A stretch of 30,277 bases of DNA from the NCBI GenBank assembly GCA_039191215.1, contig JBCCXT010000047.1:1-30277 (forward strand). The letters run 5' to 3'. Below, piece by piece: positions 7,498 through 15,417 of the stretch; position 1 is the first letter of the stretch; each line of letters starts with the position of its first letter. The stretch comes from HKCCE3408 sp039191215. Lineage in GTDB: Bacteria; Pseudomonadota; Alphaproteobacteria; Rhodobacterales; Rhodobacteraceae. A model generated the notes under the pieces. That model saw only the letters and a list, made by a program, of their open reading frames with translations, did no database searches and had not been told where the DNA came from. A program made the translations under genes and the position numbers.

Positions 7498-8820
7498 TTA
7501 CAACCGGCCTTCGTCTTCGAAGATTTCCGTCCAGTCCTCAATCAGCAGATCCAGCGCTTCCTGCGCAGTGCCCTCACCGGCCACAACGTAGGAATGGACC
7601 CGGTCCTGCATCGACAAAAGCAGGTCGGCATAGGCCGGCTCTTGCCAGAAGTCGCGCACGTTCTCCATCGCAGTGAGGAAGTCGGCGGCAAAGGGCGCGC
7701 TATCGGTGAAGCCCGGGTCATTGAGGACCGAGTTGTGCACCGAATAGCCGCCAAGCTCCCACCACTGGGCCTGAATGTCAGGCTGGGCAAACCAGGCGAT
7801 GTATTCCAAGGCAGCGTCGATATTGTCAGAATAGGACACGACTGAGATGCCCTGCCCGCCAAGGGTCGACGCCGGACGGTTCTGCGGCGGGTTCACGAAG
7901 AACGCAATGTTGTCGCCGCCGACATCGGGGTCCGCATAAAGGCCGGGGAAGAACGCAAACCAGTTCATCGCCATGGCAACCTGGCCGGACCGGAACGCAT
8001 CAAGGCTTTCACCCATATAGCTGTCGGAATAGCCCGGCGGCGTCGCGGTCTCATAGAACGTGCGGTAAAACTCCAGCGCCTCGACCGCCTCGGGCGAGTT
8101 GACCGCGCCCTCCATGTCGTAGCTGCCAGGTTCATTTTCGTATTCGAACCCCCAGGCATACATGGCCCCGGTTACGCCCATGGTGATCCCTTCCGAGCCG
8201 CGCTCGGTGAAGATCGCAGCGCCGTAACGCGTCTGGCCGTCAATCTCCCGCTCCTGGAAAAACTGGGCAATTTGCAACAGCTCTTCTTGGGTTTCGGGCT
8301 CACGCAGTTCCTGGCCAGTTGCTTCCATATAGGCCGCCTGAATGTCCTCGCGCTCGAACCAGTCGCGGCGATAGAACCAGCCATTGGCGTCGCCCATCGC
8401 GGGCAGCGCGTAATAGTTCGGCTCACCCTTGGGCCAGGTCGAATAGGCGTAGACGGCTGCCGGCATGAAATCGTCCATGCTAATGCCCGCGCCGTCGAAG
8501 AAATCGTTGAGCTGCACGTAGTGGCCGTTTTCCGCGCCAGAGCCAAGCCATTGGCTGTCGCCGATAAGCAGATCGCAAAGCTGGCCGCCTGAATTGAGCT
8601 CGTTGAGCATCCGGTCAGCAAAGTTGGGCCACGGCACAAACTCGAACGTCATGGAATGGCCGGATTGCTCCTCAAACTGCCGCGACAATTCCACAAGAGC
8701 GTTTGCCGGGTCCCAGGCTGCCCAGCAGAGCGTCAGGTCTGCGGCCTGCGCCCCCGTGGGTACCGCAAATCCGGACGCCGCGACGAGTGCGGTCGCCGCC
8801 AATAGTTTTGATTTGTTCAT
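7498..8820 (-). CDS. Periplasmic sugar-binding protein of the CUT1 ABC transporter
   Basis: A 440-aa extracellular solute-binding protein, family 1 type. The N-terminus MNKSKLLAATALVAASGFAV followed by PTGAQA is a Sec signal peptide, with likely cleavage after residue 26. The mature part opens with ADLTLCWAAWDPAN and contains the YNPP-like aromatic-rich and DANGWFYRRDWFE features of this fold. The ATG at 8820 is chosen over an upstream in-frame start because GGGAGGAAG sits right before it and the signal peptide begins there. A 184-bp promoter/operator region precedes it, so it can be expressed apart from the upstream dehydrogenase. Ligand unknown; a sugar, polyol or small glycoside is expected. 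Confidence 0.93.
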   Translation of the reverse strand: MNKSKLLAATALVAASGFAVPTGAQAADLTLCWAAWDPANALVELSRQFEEQSGHSMTFEFVPWPNFADRMLNELNSGGQLCDLLIGDSQWLGSGAENGHYVQLNDFFDGAGISMDDFMPAAVYAYSTWPKGEPNYYALPAMGDANGWFYRRDWFEREDIQAAYMEATGQELREPETQEELLQIAQFFQEREIDGQTRYGAAIFTERGSEGITMGVTGAMYAWGFEYENEPGSYDMEGAVNSPEAVEALEFYRTFYETATPPGYSDSYMGESLDAFRSGQVAMAMNWFAFFPGLYADPDVGGDNIAFFVNPPQNRPASTLGGQGISVVSYSDNIDAALEYIAWFAQPDIQAQWWELGGYSVHNSVLNDPGFTDSAPFAADFLTAMENVRDFWQEPAYADLLLSMQDRVHSYVVAGEGTAQEALDLLIEDWTEIFEDEGRL

Positions 8821-8895
8821 TGATCTTCCTCCCATTCGTGACCGCGGCACGCCGCGGCCCCTCCGACACAAAAGTGCGATGTTAAAGGCGTAATT

Positions 8896-8942
8896 GAGGA
8901 ACGTACCTCTTGTCTAGGATTTTTTTGAGGTACGTCCATCAT
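8896..8942 (-). promoter_or_regulatory. Paired LacI-type operators flanking a candidate promoter of the transporter genes
   Basis: Bases 8896-8909 (GAGGAACGTACCTC) are a 14-bp palindrome with one mismatched pair and a central CG, as LacI-family operators have. Bases 8926-8942 (TGAGGTACGTCCATCAT) match the site before lacI at 16 of 17 positions. The centres are 31 bp apart, about three helical turns. Between them on the minus strand lie TGGACG (8938-8933) and TAGACA (8916-8911), 16 bp apart, a weak sigma70-like pair. One operator covers the -35 and the other the likely transcription start. Binding by the neighbouring LacI protein is inferred. Confidence 0.7.
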
Positions 8943-9004
8943 TTTTCTTTCTACTCGTAGGATTCGTGGCCCGCATCGGGGTTAGACTCGCCAGATTATT
9001 GAAT

Positions 9005-10180
9005 TCAGATGTTTAATGAGACCCAGGCCCCATTGCGAGCCGAGGATCGGACACAGGCATCGACAAAGGCGACACCGGTCAACCCGTCTTGAACCGACGG
9101 ATAAGTCACGGCCTCATCGGGTATCTGCCCGCTTTGATGCGCTCGAATCGCACGCGCAGCCTCAGTGTATATATTGGCAAAACCATCCAAATAGCCCTCC
9201 GGATGACCTGGCGGTATCCTGCTGACACGGGCTGCGGCCTCCCCGCTGCCTGCATTGGCGCGGGTCAGTTTGCGCGGCGGCTGTCCATACGGAGCATGCC
9301 ACAAGGTGTTGGGTTCTTCCTGTGCCCATTCAATACCGCCCTTTGAGCCGTAAATCCTGAGCCGTAGAGCGTTTTCATTGCCGGGTGCGACTTGGCTCGA
9401 CCAAAGCATGCCACGCGCGCCGCCCACATAACGCAAGAGCACATGGGCATTATCGTCAAGCCGCCGACCGTCAACAAAGGTCTGGAGATCGGCGGCCAGC
9501 GTCTCCAGCGTCAGGCCGCTGACAAACGCGGCCAGATTAAAGGCATGGGTGCCGATATCACCAATGGATCCACCAACGCCGGATCGCGCCGGATCGGTGC
9601 GCCAATCGGCCTGCTTTTGGCCGGTCTTTTCAAGCGCTTCGGTCAGCCAGTCTTGCGGATACTCAACCTGGACCAGCCGCAAATCCCCGAGCTCACCCGC
9701 CGCGACCATTTCCCTGGCCTGTCGAACCATTGGGTAGCCCGTATAGTTATGCGTCAGAACAAAGAGCGCTTCCGACTTTTCGGCCAGCTTCGCCAACTTC
9801 TTGGCCTCAGCGAGGCTGGCTGTCAGGGGCTTGTCGCAGATCACATGGATGCCGCGCTGCAAAAACGGCTTTGCGGCGGCGTAGTGCATGTGGTTCGGCG
9901 TGACAATCGCAACCGCATCGATGCCCGTCTTCAGCCGTGCTTCACGTTTTGCCATCTCATCGAAATCGCCATAGACCCGGCCATCCGGCAGGCCAAGATC
10001 GGCGCCAGAAGCCTTTGATTTCTCAGGCGAAGAGCTAAAGCACCCTGCCGCTAATTCATACTGGTCGTCGATGCGGCTGGCGATGCGATGCACGGCGCCG
10101 ATGAATGCATCCCGTCCGCCACCGACCATGCCGAGGCGAATGCGTGCCGGGCGAGTGTCAGAAGTTCCGTCGATAGGCAT
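9005..10180 (-). CDS. Gfo/Idh/MocA family NAD(P)-dependent oxidoreductase
   Basis: A 391-aa sugar oxidoreductase. The Rossmann motif GMVGGG lies at 17-22, PNHMHY at 95-100, the catalytic lysine in CDKP (K117), and the acid/histidine pair in GDIGTHAFNL (D208, H212). Family members oxidise sugar or cyclitol hydroxyls, often to 3-keto or 2-keto products. AAGGGAAGGA precedes the ATG. It lies 15 bp after the TIM-barrel gene and is therefore co-transcribed with it. Gfo/Idh/MocA plus TIM-barrel pairs recur in keto-sugar routes such as inositol, levoglucosan and C-glycoside breakdown, which is the basis for proposing an oxidation-then-isomerisation or cleavage route here. The actual substrate is not determinable. 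Confidence 0.92.
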   Translation of the reverse strand: MPIDGTSDTRPARIRLGMVGGGRDAFIGAVHRIASRIDDQYELAAGCFSSSPEKSKASGADLGLPDGRVYGDFDEMAKREARLKTGIDAVAIVTPNHMHYAAAKPFLQRGIHVICDKPLTASLAEAKKLAKLAEKSEALFVLTHNYTGYPMVRQAREMVAAGELGDLRLVQVEYPQDWLTEALEKTGQKQADWRTDPARSGVGGSIGDIGTHAFNLAAFVSGLTLETLAADLQTFVDGRRLDDNAHVLLRYVGGARGMLWSSQVAPGNENALRLRIYGSKGGIEWAQEEPNTLWHAPYGQPPRKLTRANAGSGEAAARVSRIPPGHPEGYLDGFANIYTEAARAIRAHQSGQIPDEAVTYPSVQDGLTGVAFVDACVRSSARNGAWVSLNI

Positions 10181-10195
10181 GTGTCCTTCCCTTTC

Positions 10196-11248
10196 TCACA
10201 AGCCAAGCATGCGGCGATTGGCAGCGACATCCGTGCCGCCATCGGCGAAATCGTCAAACGCCCGCTCCGTCACCCGGATGATATGGTCGCTGACAAAGGC
10301 AGCACCTTCGCGGGCGCCGTCTTCGGGGTGTTTCATAGCGCATTCCCATTCGACGACAGCCCAGCCGTCGAAATCGTATTGCGTCAACTTTGAGAACACG
10401 GCTTTGAAGTCGACCTGCCCGTCGCCAAGAGATCGGAACCGACCCGCGCGGTCTACCCAGGATTGATAGCCGCCATAAACGCCCTGCCGGCCCGTTGGAT
10501 TAAGCTCGGCGTCCTTGACGTGGAACATCTTTATGCGCTCGTGATAAATGTCGATATTATCTAAGTAATCAAGGGCTTGAAGGACATAGTGCGACGGGTC
10601 ATAGAGCATGTTGCAGCGCTCATGCTGACCAACGCGCTCCAAGAACATCTCAAACGAGATGCCGTCGTGCAAATCCTCGCCCGGGTGGATTTCATAGCAG
10701 ATATCGACCCCGTTTGCGTCGGCGTGATCCAGGATCGGGCGCCAGCGGACGGCCAATTCATCGAATGCCGCTTCGACCAGCCCTGCCGGGCGCTGAGGCC
10801 AGGGATAAACATAGGGCCAGGCCAGCGCGCCGGAGAAGGTGACATGCGCTGCGATCCCCATATTGCGGCTCGCAGAGACCGCCATTTTGACCTGATCAAC
10901 CGCCCATGCCTGGCGGGCGGCCGGATTGCCATGCACAGAGGCATCGGCAAAGCCGTCAAAGGCTGTGTCATAGGCAGGATGAACGGCAACCAATTGGCCT
11001 TGAAGATGTGTCGACAGCTCGGTGATCTCGACCCCATTGGCGGCGGCCACGCCTTTCACCTCATCGCAATAGGTTTTTGACTGCGCCGCTTTTGTCAGAT
11101 CAAACAGACGGCCATCCCAGCTCGGCACCTGGACGCCCTTATAGCCGCAATCGGCCGCCCATTTTGTAATTGAATCCAAGCTGTTGAAAGGCGCCTCATC
11201 GCCCGCAAACTGCGCCAGAAACAGCGCCGGTCCCTTAATGGTTTTCAC
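10196..11248 (-). CDS. Sugar phosphate isomerase/epimerase-like TIM-barrel protein (AP endonuclease 2 family)
   Basis: A 350-aa member of the xylose isomerase-like TIM-barrel (AP_endonuc_2) family. Likely metal ligands are E186 (in CYEIHPGE), D217 (YDPSH), H243 (FHVKDAE) and E300 (VVEWE). Relatives act as ketose epimerases, inosose dehydratases/isomerases or 3-keto-glycoside cleaving enzymes, so the reaction here cannot be fixed. Translation starts at GTG (11248) with GGGAGG shortly upstream. It follows lacI by 36 bp and precedes the Gfo/Idh/MocA gene by 15 bp, forming the enzymatic half of the operon with it. Confidence 0.9.
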   Translation of the reverse strand: MKTIKGPALFLAQFAGDEAPFNSLDSITKWAADCGYKGVQVPSWDGRLFDLTKAAQSKTYCDEVKGVAAANGVEITELSTHLQGQLVAVHPAYDTAFDGFADASVHGNPAARQAWAVDQVKMAVSASRNMGIAAHVTFSGALAWPYVYPWPQRPAGLVEAAFDELAVRWRPILDHADANGVDICYEIHPGEDLHDGISFEMFLERVGQHERCNMLYDPSHYVLQALDYLDNIDIYHERIKMFHVKDAELNPTGRQGVYGGYQSWVDRAGRFRSLGDGQVDFKAVFSKLTQYDFDGWAVVEWECAMKHPEDGAREGAAFVSDHIIRVTERAFDDFADGGTDVAANRRMLGL

Positions 11249-11284
11249 AAGCTTCCTCCCTCGCTTTCATATCAGTCAGACCCG

Positions 11285-12316
11285 CTACGGGTCTGGCAGG
11301 TTCTCTCGGATCACAATGTCGACGCGGATACGTTCTTGCGCCAAATCGGGTTCGGCCCCGTCGCAATGCGCCCGCAAAAGCCGCAATGCGCTGCGCGCGA
11401 GGTGCCCGGTATTTTGGTTGATCACACCGTCGATAATGCCTTCTTCCAGCAATCGCCGCGAGTTTTCGGTGAGTTCATGGTCGATGCAAACAATGTCGCG
11501 GTCGGACCGCTCCGACAGCGCCATTCCGATCCCGTTGATCGATGCGCCAACTGAATAAAGCGCAACGGCATCGGGGTTCTTCTCCAACGCAAAACGCGTC
11601 AGGCGATAGGTCAGCTCGGCATCATCATGGCCCTCGATTGAGGGCAATTGGACGAGGTTGGGAAAGCTCTCGGTCATGATTTGATCGAAACCGAAGCGGC
11701 GCTCGGCCATGTCACGCGACTGCATGGTTGTGGCCACGACAATCACCTTGCCCCGTCGGTTGCCAACAAAACGGCCCAGCAGAACTGCGGCGGTGCGACC
11801 GGCCGCGACATTATCGAACCCGACGAAGTGATCCCGCTCAGAGTTTGGCTGGTCAGACACTAACGAGACAACCGCCGTGCCTGCCGCGGTGAGCCGCGCA
11901 ATCGCGTCACGCACCACGGGCGTCTCATTGGCCATGATGGCAACGCCATCCAAGCTGGCCCGCTCAAGCGCATTCAGCGCGCGCACCAGGGCCGTGTGGT
12001 CGCGGCTGGGAACAAGCGTCTGGCGAACATAGCAGCGTTCACCCAGCGGCCCGGCAGCAGCTTCATCAATTGCCGCGCGCAGGCCGCGCAAAAACTGCCC
12101 CTTCCCGTCGGGCAGAATAATGCCAAACCTGTAGGTGCGCCGTCGCGCAAGATTTGCTGCATTTGTATCGCGCACATAGCCAAGCTGCGACACGGCCTCC
12201 TGCACGCGGGCCACGGTTCTTTCGCGGACACCGGGCCGCGCGTTTAGTACCCGATCGACGGTTGCAAGGCTCACACCGGCCACTTTTGCGATGTCATGCA
12301 CCGTCGGCTTGTTCAT
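11285..12316 (-). CDS. LacI-family transcriptional regulator of region A
   Basis: A 343-aa repressor-type regulator. The N-terminal helix-turn-helix reads TVHDIAKVAGVSLATVDRVLN (residues 5-24 and following), and a periplasmic-binding-protein-like sensor domain fills the rest. The ATG at 12316 is chosen because the HTH begins there and AGGAAGGA precedes it; an upstream in-frame start would run through the promoter. It is the first gene of the operon. A predicted promoter just upstream overlaps an operator shared with the transporter promoter, so the protein probably represses itself and the transporter. The inducer is probably the transported sugar or a metabolite of it, which is inference. 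Confidence 0.93.
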   Translation of the reverse strand: MNKPTVHDIAKVAGVSLATVDRVLNARPGVRERTVARVQEAVSQLGYVRDTNAANLARRRTYRFGIILPDGKGQFLRGLRAAIDEAAAGPLGERCYVRQTLVPSRDHTALVRALNALERASLDGVAIMANETPVVRDAIARLTAAGTAVVSLVSDQPNSERDHFVGFDNVAAGRTAAVLLGRFVGNRRGKVIVVATTMQSRDMAERRFGFDQIMTESFPNLVQLPSIEGHDDAELTYRLTRFALEKNPDAVALYSVGASINGIGMALSERSDRDIVCIDHELTENSRRLLEEGIIDGVINQNTGHLARSALRLLRAHCDGAEPDLAQERIRVDIVIRENLPDP

Positions 12317-12335
12317 GGGTTTCCTTCCTGGCGCC

Positions 12336-12368
12336 ACTATGGTTTTGATTCTGAGGTACGTCAATCAT
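12336..12368 (-). promoter_or_regulatory. lacI promoter with overlapping operator
   Basis: On the minus strand, TTGACG (12364-12359) and CATAGT (12341-12336) are separated by exactly 17 bp and end 19 bp before the lacI ATG, a good sigma70-like layout. The operator TGAGGTACGTCAATCAT (12352-12368, plus-strand reading) covers the -35 box and matches the site at 8926-8942 at 16 of 17 bases. This points to autoregulation. Confidence 0.65.
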
Positions 12369-12488
12369 CGCAATGAGACGCGGTTTGAACCCATGCGCAC
12401 GCCGGATGATATGCGACTGCTGCTGAAGAGAGTTTGGGCGTATTGGCAAGATCACATGCGTTCGACGGCGCACCAGACAGACCGGCCA

Positions 12489-13262
12489 TCAGGCCGCGAA
12501 AAATAGCCCTGCCGCACCGTCGCTGAGCAGCCGAATGGCCGTCAACCCCAGAAACCCATAGACGATCTTCACAAATAGCCGCTGGTCGACCCTATGGTGC
12601 AGTCGCATTCCGAGGAATACGCCGATGAACAGGCATGGAACGAGGATCGCGCTGACGGCCAAGCTATCCAAGCTCATCGTGCCGGTGGACCCGTATGCAA
12701 TTGTTTTGATTGCGTTCAATGAGAAGAAATAGACGGTGTTTGTGCCCACGAAGTCGGTCTTTTCCAGGTTTTGACTCAACAAATAACCCTTAACCGGTGG
12801 GCCTCCGGCATGGGCGACATAACTGGCAAATCCGGAAATTCCGCCCAGCGCCCAAATCGCAGTCCGGCCTGTCCGAGACACCTGCCCGGGCACCGCTTGA
12901 CCGGTTTGTTGAAACACATACTGCAGCACAAAAAAGAGGGCGAGTAATCCGACCACGAACCTTATGACATCCGCATCCATATGTTGGAAGACAAGCGCCC
13001 CGACCAACAGCCCAACCATGGCAGCCGGAAGCAGCGAGAAGACAACCACTTTGCGCCAGTGCCGCCGATATCGGGCCACGATCAAAATATCCATAATCAG
13101 CAGAACGGGCATCAGAACGGCTGCAGCAAATTGAGGCGCCACAAATAGCGACATAATCGGCACAGACATGACCCCTAAGCCGCCGCCAAATCCGCTTTTT
13201 GAGATGCCAGTGATCAAGACGGCCAGCACTGAGGCTGCGTAGAATGAAAATGTTAAGTCCAT
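12489..13262 (-). CDS. TSUP family (TauE/SafE) membrane transporter
   Basis: A 257-aa polytopic membrane protein with about eight hydrophobic segments. The N-terminal half has SKSGFGGGLGVMSVP, the typical TSUP/DUF81 glycine-rich helix, repeated in looser form near HAGGPPVKGYLLSQ. Characterised TSUP proteins export sulfite or sulfoacetate-type organosulfur anions or take up small organic acids. GGGGA precedes the ATG at 13262. It is transcribed divergently from the LysR gene and ends 172 bp before lacI, so it is probably a separate unit. No sulfur-metabolism gene lies nearby, so substrate is open. Confidence 0.88.
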   Translation of the reverse strand: MDLTFSFYAASVLAVLITGISKSGFGGGLGVMSVPIMSLFVAPQFAAAVLMPVLLIMDILIVARYRRHWRKVVVFSLLPAAMVGLLVGALVFQHMDADVIRFVVGLLALFFVLQYVFQQTGQAVPGQVSRTGRTAIWALGGISGFASYVAHAGGPPVKGYLLSQNLEKTDFVGTNTVYFFSLNAIKTIAYGSTGTMSLDSLAVSAILVPCLFIGVFLGMRLHHRVDQRLFVKIVYGFLGLTAIRLLSDGAAGLFFAA

Positions 13263-13354
13263 GTCCCCGACCGCTGGCTTCGGTCGTTTGATAGCGGTGA
13301 GCTAAGAAACATGGAAACGCTTTTATTTAACTCTAAAAATCGTATCTATAGATT
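13263..13354. promoter_or_regulatory. Divergent TSUP/LysR promoter region
   Basis: The 92-bp region between the divergent starts is AT-rich from 13310 on. It holds a perfect 10-bp palindrome, ATCTATAGAT, at 13344-13353, directly before the lysR ATG, and an inverted repeat GACCG/CGGTC at 13269-13285. Either could be a LysR-type site; a divergent LysR gene commonly controls its neighbour. Confidence 0.4.
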
Positions 13355-14203
13355 ATGGACTTTAACTCTCTGAAGACATTCGCACTGGTCGCCGAGACGC
13401 TAAACTTCACCTCCGCGGCCGAACAGCGTCACACGGTTCAATCGGCGGTCAGCGCCCAGATTAAGAAGCTTGAAGCGGCTGTTGGAAAGCAGCTTATCTC
13501 CCGCGGTCGCGGCCAAACCATGTCCCTGACGGCAGAGGGCGAGGCGTTTGCCGTCTATGCTCGGCGATTGTTGGCCCTTTCCGACGAGGCAATCGAAACG
13601 GTTCGGACGTCAAATGCGCGCCAGATCTTGCGTCTTGGCACTACTGTCACACTCGCCATGTCGGTCGTTAGCGACGTCTTGTCTACATTTGCGGCACAAC
13701 ATGGCAATGTGCAGCTACAAATCCAATGCGATAGAAGCGACGCGCTTTTACGGCGCCTTTATGACGGCGAGATCGACATCGCCTTTATGATGGACCAGGG
13801 GCGCCATCCAGGACGGGCATTCGTGCATTCTCAGCCGCTCGTTTGGGTATGTACAGAGAGCTTCTCGCTGCCGAACGCAGCTAACATTCCACTTGCCTTT
13901 CTGACCGATGGCAGAGACCTTCGGGCCTATGCGTTGCGTGCCCTCGACGGGGCGGGCATGTCCGGCCATGTCTCCCATTTAAGCCCGCATCCGATCGGCG
14001 TTCGTGCATTGGTCCAATCCGGCCTGGCTTTGACGGTCATGCCAAAGGCGACGGTTGTAGCCCCGCTCACCACTGCGCCCGCTGAGTTGAACCTTCCGCG
14101 ACTGTCGCCAATCGCACTTGCGGGCTATCGATCTCAGAGCAATGAAAGTCCTGAATCCAAAGGCCTTTTGAGCCTTCTGGAAGCGGCTATAGCGGCGAGT
14201 TAA
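13355..14203 (+). CDS. LysR-family transcriptional regulator
   Basis: A 282-aa regulator with the N-terminal winged HTH (about residues 1-60: MDFNSLKTFALVAETLNFTS and following, with SAVSAQIKKLEAAVGKQL) and a C-terminal periplasmic-binding-like effector domain from about 90. The divergent position against the TSUP gene suggests it controls that gene. No clear ribosome site precedes the ATG at 13355; a palindrome lies there instead. It lies 95 bp upstream of, and on the same strand as, the polyol LacI gene, but a separate promoter and operator intervene, so it is probably not part of the polyol operon. Confidence 0.92.
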   Translation: MDFNSLKTFALVAETLNFTSAAEQRHTVQSAVSAQIKKLEAAVGKQLISRGRGQTMSLTAEGEAFAVYARRLLALSDEAIETVRTSNARQILRLGTTVTLAMSVVSDVLSTFAAQHGNVQLQIQCDRSDALLRRLYDGEIDIAFMMDQGRHPGRAFVHSQPLVWVCTESFSLPNAANIPLAFLTDGRDLRAYALRALDGAGMSGHVSHLSPHPIGVRALVQSGLALTVMPKATVVAPLTTAPAELNLPRLSPIALAGYRSQSNESPESKGLLSLLEAAIAAS

Positions 14204-14214
14204 AGGGCGCAATT

Positions 14215-14251
14215 TATACGCGCGTTAGGTTTTTACTTTACACAGTAAAAT
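14215..14251 (+). promoter_or_regulatory. Operator/promoter region before the polyol LacI gene
   Basis: TATACGCGCGTTAG (14215-14228) matches the perfect palindrome before smoE at 11 of 14 bases. Next to it, TTTTACT and AGTAAAA (14231-14250) form 7-bp perfect arms around 6 bp. TAAAAT at 14246-14251 is a good -10 candidate; the -35 is weak and would fall within the operator. Together this suggests autorepression. Confidence 0.5.
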
Positions 14252-14298
14252 TGTCCTGAAACATTTCGACGACGTAAGCAACACGGATCGCGCTGCGG

Positions 14299-15333
14299 AT
14301 GAGCAACGAAAAAGTTCGCAATATGGAGCAGTTCGCTGCACTGAGCGGCTTGTCGCGCCCGACCGTCTCGAAATACTTTAACGATCCCGACAGTGTACGT
14401 GCCTCGACCCGCGCGCGGATCGAGGCCGCGTTGGAGCGCTATGCGTACCGCCCCAACATCTACGCGGTGAACCAAAATAGGCGGCTGACAAAAACAGTGG
14501 GGATCGTGGTGCCGTTCCTGTCTGACCCGTTTTTTGCCGAGATTGCCCGCACGCTCGAGCGGTGCTGTATCGACGCCGGGTTTTCGCCGACGCTTTTCAG
14601 CGCCCATGGCGAGCGGGCGTTGGAGAATGACATTCTCGACACGCTGACATCGCTCAAACCGGCCGGCGTGTTACTCGCACCTCTGGGCCGCGCCTCCGAT
14701 CACCGGGCTATCGAAAAATTCTGCCACGATGTACCGACAGTTCTGTTCGACAGCAATATCGAGGGCATGGGTCAAGCCTTTGTCGGGTCGGACAATTCCA
14801 GCTTTGTCGATCAAGCGGTGGACTACCTTTGCCGTACAGGATCCCCGCCTGCTCTGTTTGAGATGCGCACGCCTGCCAACCCAAACGCCAACAAGCGCCG
14901 CCACGCCTATATCGCGGCGATGGAGCGGGCGGGCTTCGCGCCCGACCTCATTCAAGTCGAAGGCGAGGGTTGGGCTTTTGAAGAAATCGGACGCCAAGGC
15001 GCCAACACCATCCTACAAGACGCGGGCGCGCCACGCCGCGACACGATCCTGTGCAGCAATGACCGTTTGGCGATTGGCTTTTTGGCCGCCTGTTACGAAC
15101 GCGGGTTGCGCGTCGGGCATACTGAAGGCTGCGCGCTGCGCGTCGCCTCGATGGATGACCATCCCTTTTCGCGCTTCACCTGTCCGTCGCTGACGACGGT
15201 GGCGCATAATTATGCAGAGGTGGCAGAGCGCAGCTTTGCCGCGCTTTTGCAGCTAATCGAAAGCGACGGGCAGACACATGAGCGCACTGAAACACTTGTG
15301 CCCGCGCGGCTCGTACTAAGAGCATCAGCCTAG
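14299..15333 (+). CDS. LacI-family transcriptional regulator of the polyol operon
   Basis: A 344-aa LacI-type regulator. The HTH lies at about residues 8-32 (MEQFAALSGLSRPTVSKYFN), with a serine-lysine in place of the common serine-arginine. A sugar-binding sensor domain follows (VGIVVPFLSDPFFAEI from about 67; ILCSNDRLAIGF near 250). The ATG at 14299 has only a weak ribosome site (GCGG). The gene ends 84 bp before smoE, with palindromic operators between, and another related site lies before its own start. It most likely controls the sorbitol/mannitol operon and itself. The effector is probably a polyol, by context. Confidence 0.92.
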   Translation: MSNEKVRNMEQFAALSGLSRPTVSKYFNDPDSVRASTRARIEAALERYAYRPNIYAVNQNRRLTKTVGIVVPFLSDPFFAEIARTLERCCIDAGFSPTLFSAHGERALENDILDTLTSLKPAGVLLAPLGRASDHRAIEKFCHDVPTVLFDSNIEGMGQAFVGSDNSSFVDQAVDYLCRTGSPPALFEMRTPANPNANKRRHAYIAAMERAGFAPDLIQVEGEGWAFEEIGRQGANTILQDAGAPRRDTILCSNDRLAIGFLAACYERGLRVGHTEGCALRVASMDDHPFSRFTCPSLTTVAHNYAEVAERSFAALLQLIESDGQTHERTETLVPARLVLRASA

Positions 15334-15336
15334 ATT

Positions 15337-15372
15337 TTTACGCGCGTAAACTTTTTAGTTGACGCGCGGTTG
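15337..15372 (+). promoter_or_regulatory. LacI-type operator pair before smoE
   Basis: TTTACGCGCGTAAA at 15337-15350 is a perfect 14-bp palindrome with central CG. A second, weaker copy (TTGACGCGCGGTTG, 15359-15372, 9 of 14 matches) is centred 22 bp downstream, about two helical turns, and overlaps a TTGACG that could be the -35 box. No strong -10 is visible. The same core, ACGCGCGT, occurs before the regulator gene at 14218-14225. Confidence 0.65.
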
Positions 15373-15417
15373 CTTCTCCCGCAATGTGAAGTACACGTCC
15401 AACCAGGGAGGATTCGG

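Noticed and set aside
12393..12506. Plus-strand frame of 37 codons, MRTPDDMRLLLKRVWAYWQD at its start, between TSUP and lacI
   Set aside because: It looks amphipathic, but it has no ribosome site, lies antisense to the leader of lacI and overlaps the TSUP 3' end. No family was recognised, so a chance frame is more likely.
12489..13262. Sulfoquinovose or other sulfonated-sugar degradation, suggested by a TSUP exporter next to a sugar ABC system
   Set aside because: No sulfoquinovosidase, sulfoquinovose monooxygenase, sulfo-sugar aldolase or sulfolactaldehyde enzyme is present, and the TSUP gene has its own divergent regulator.
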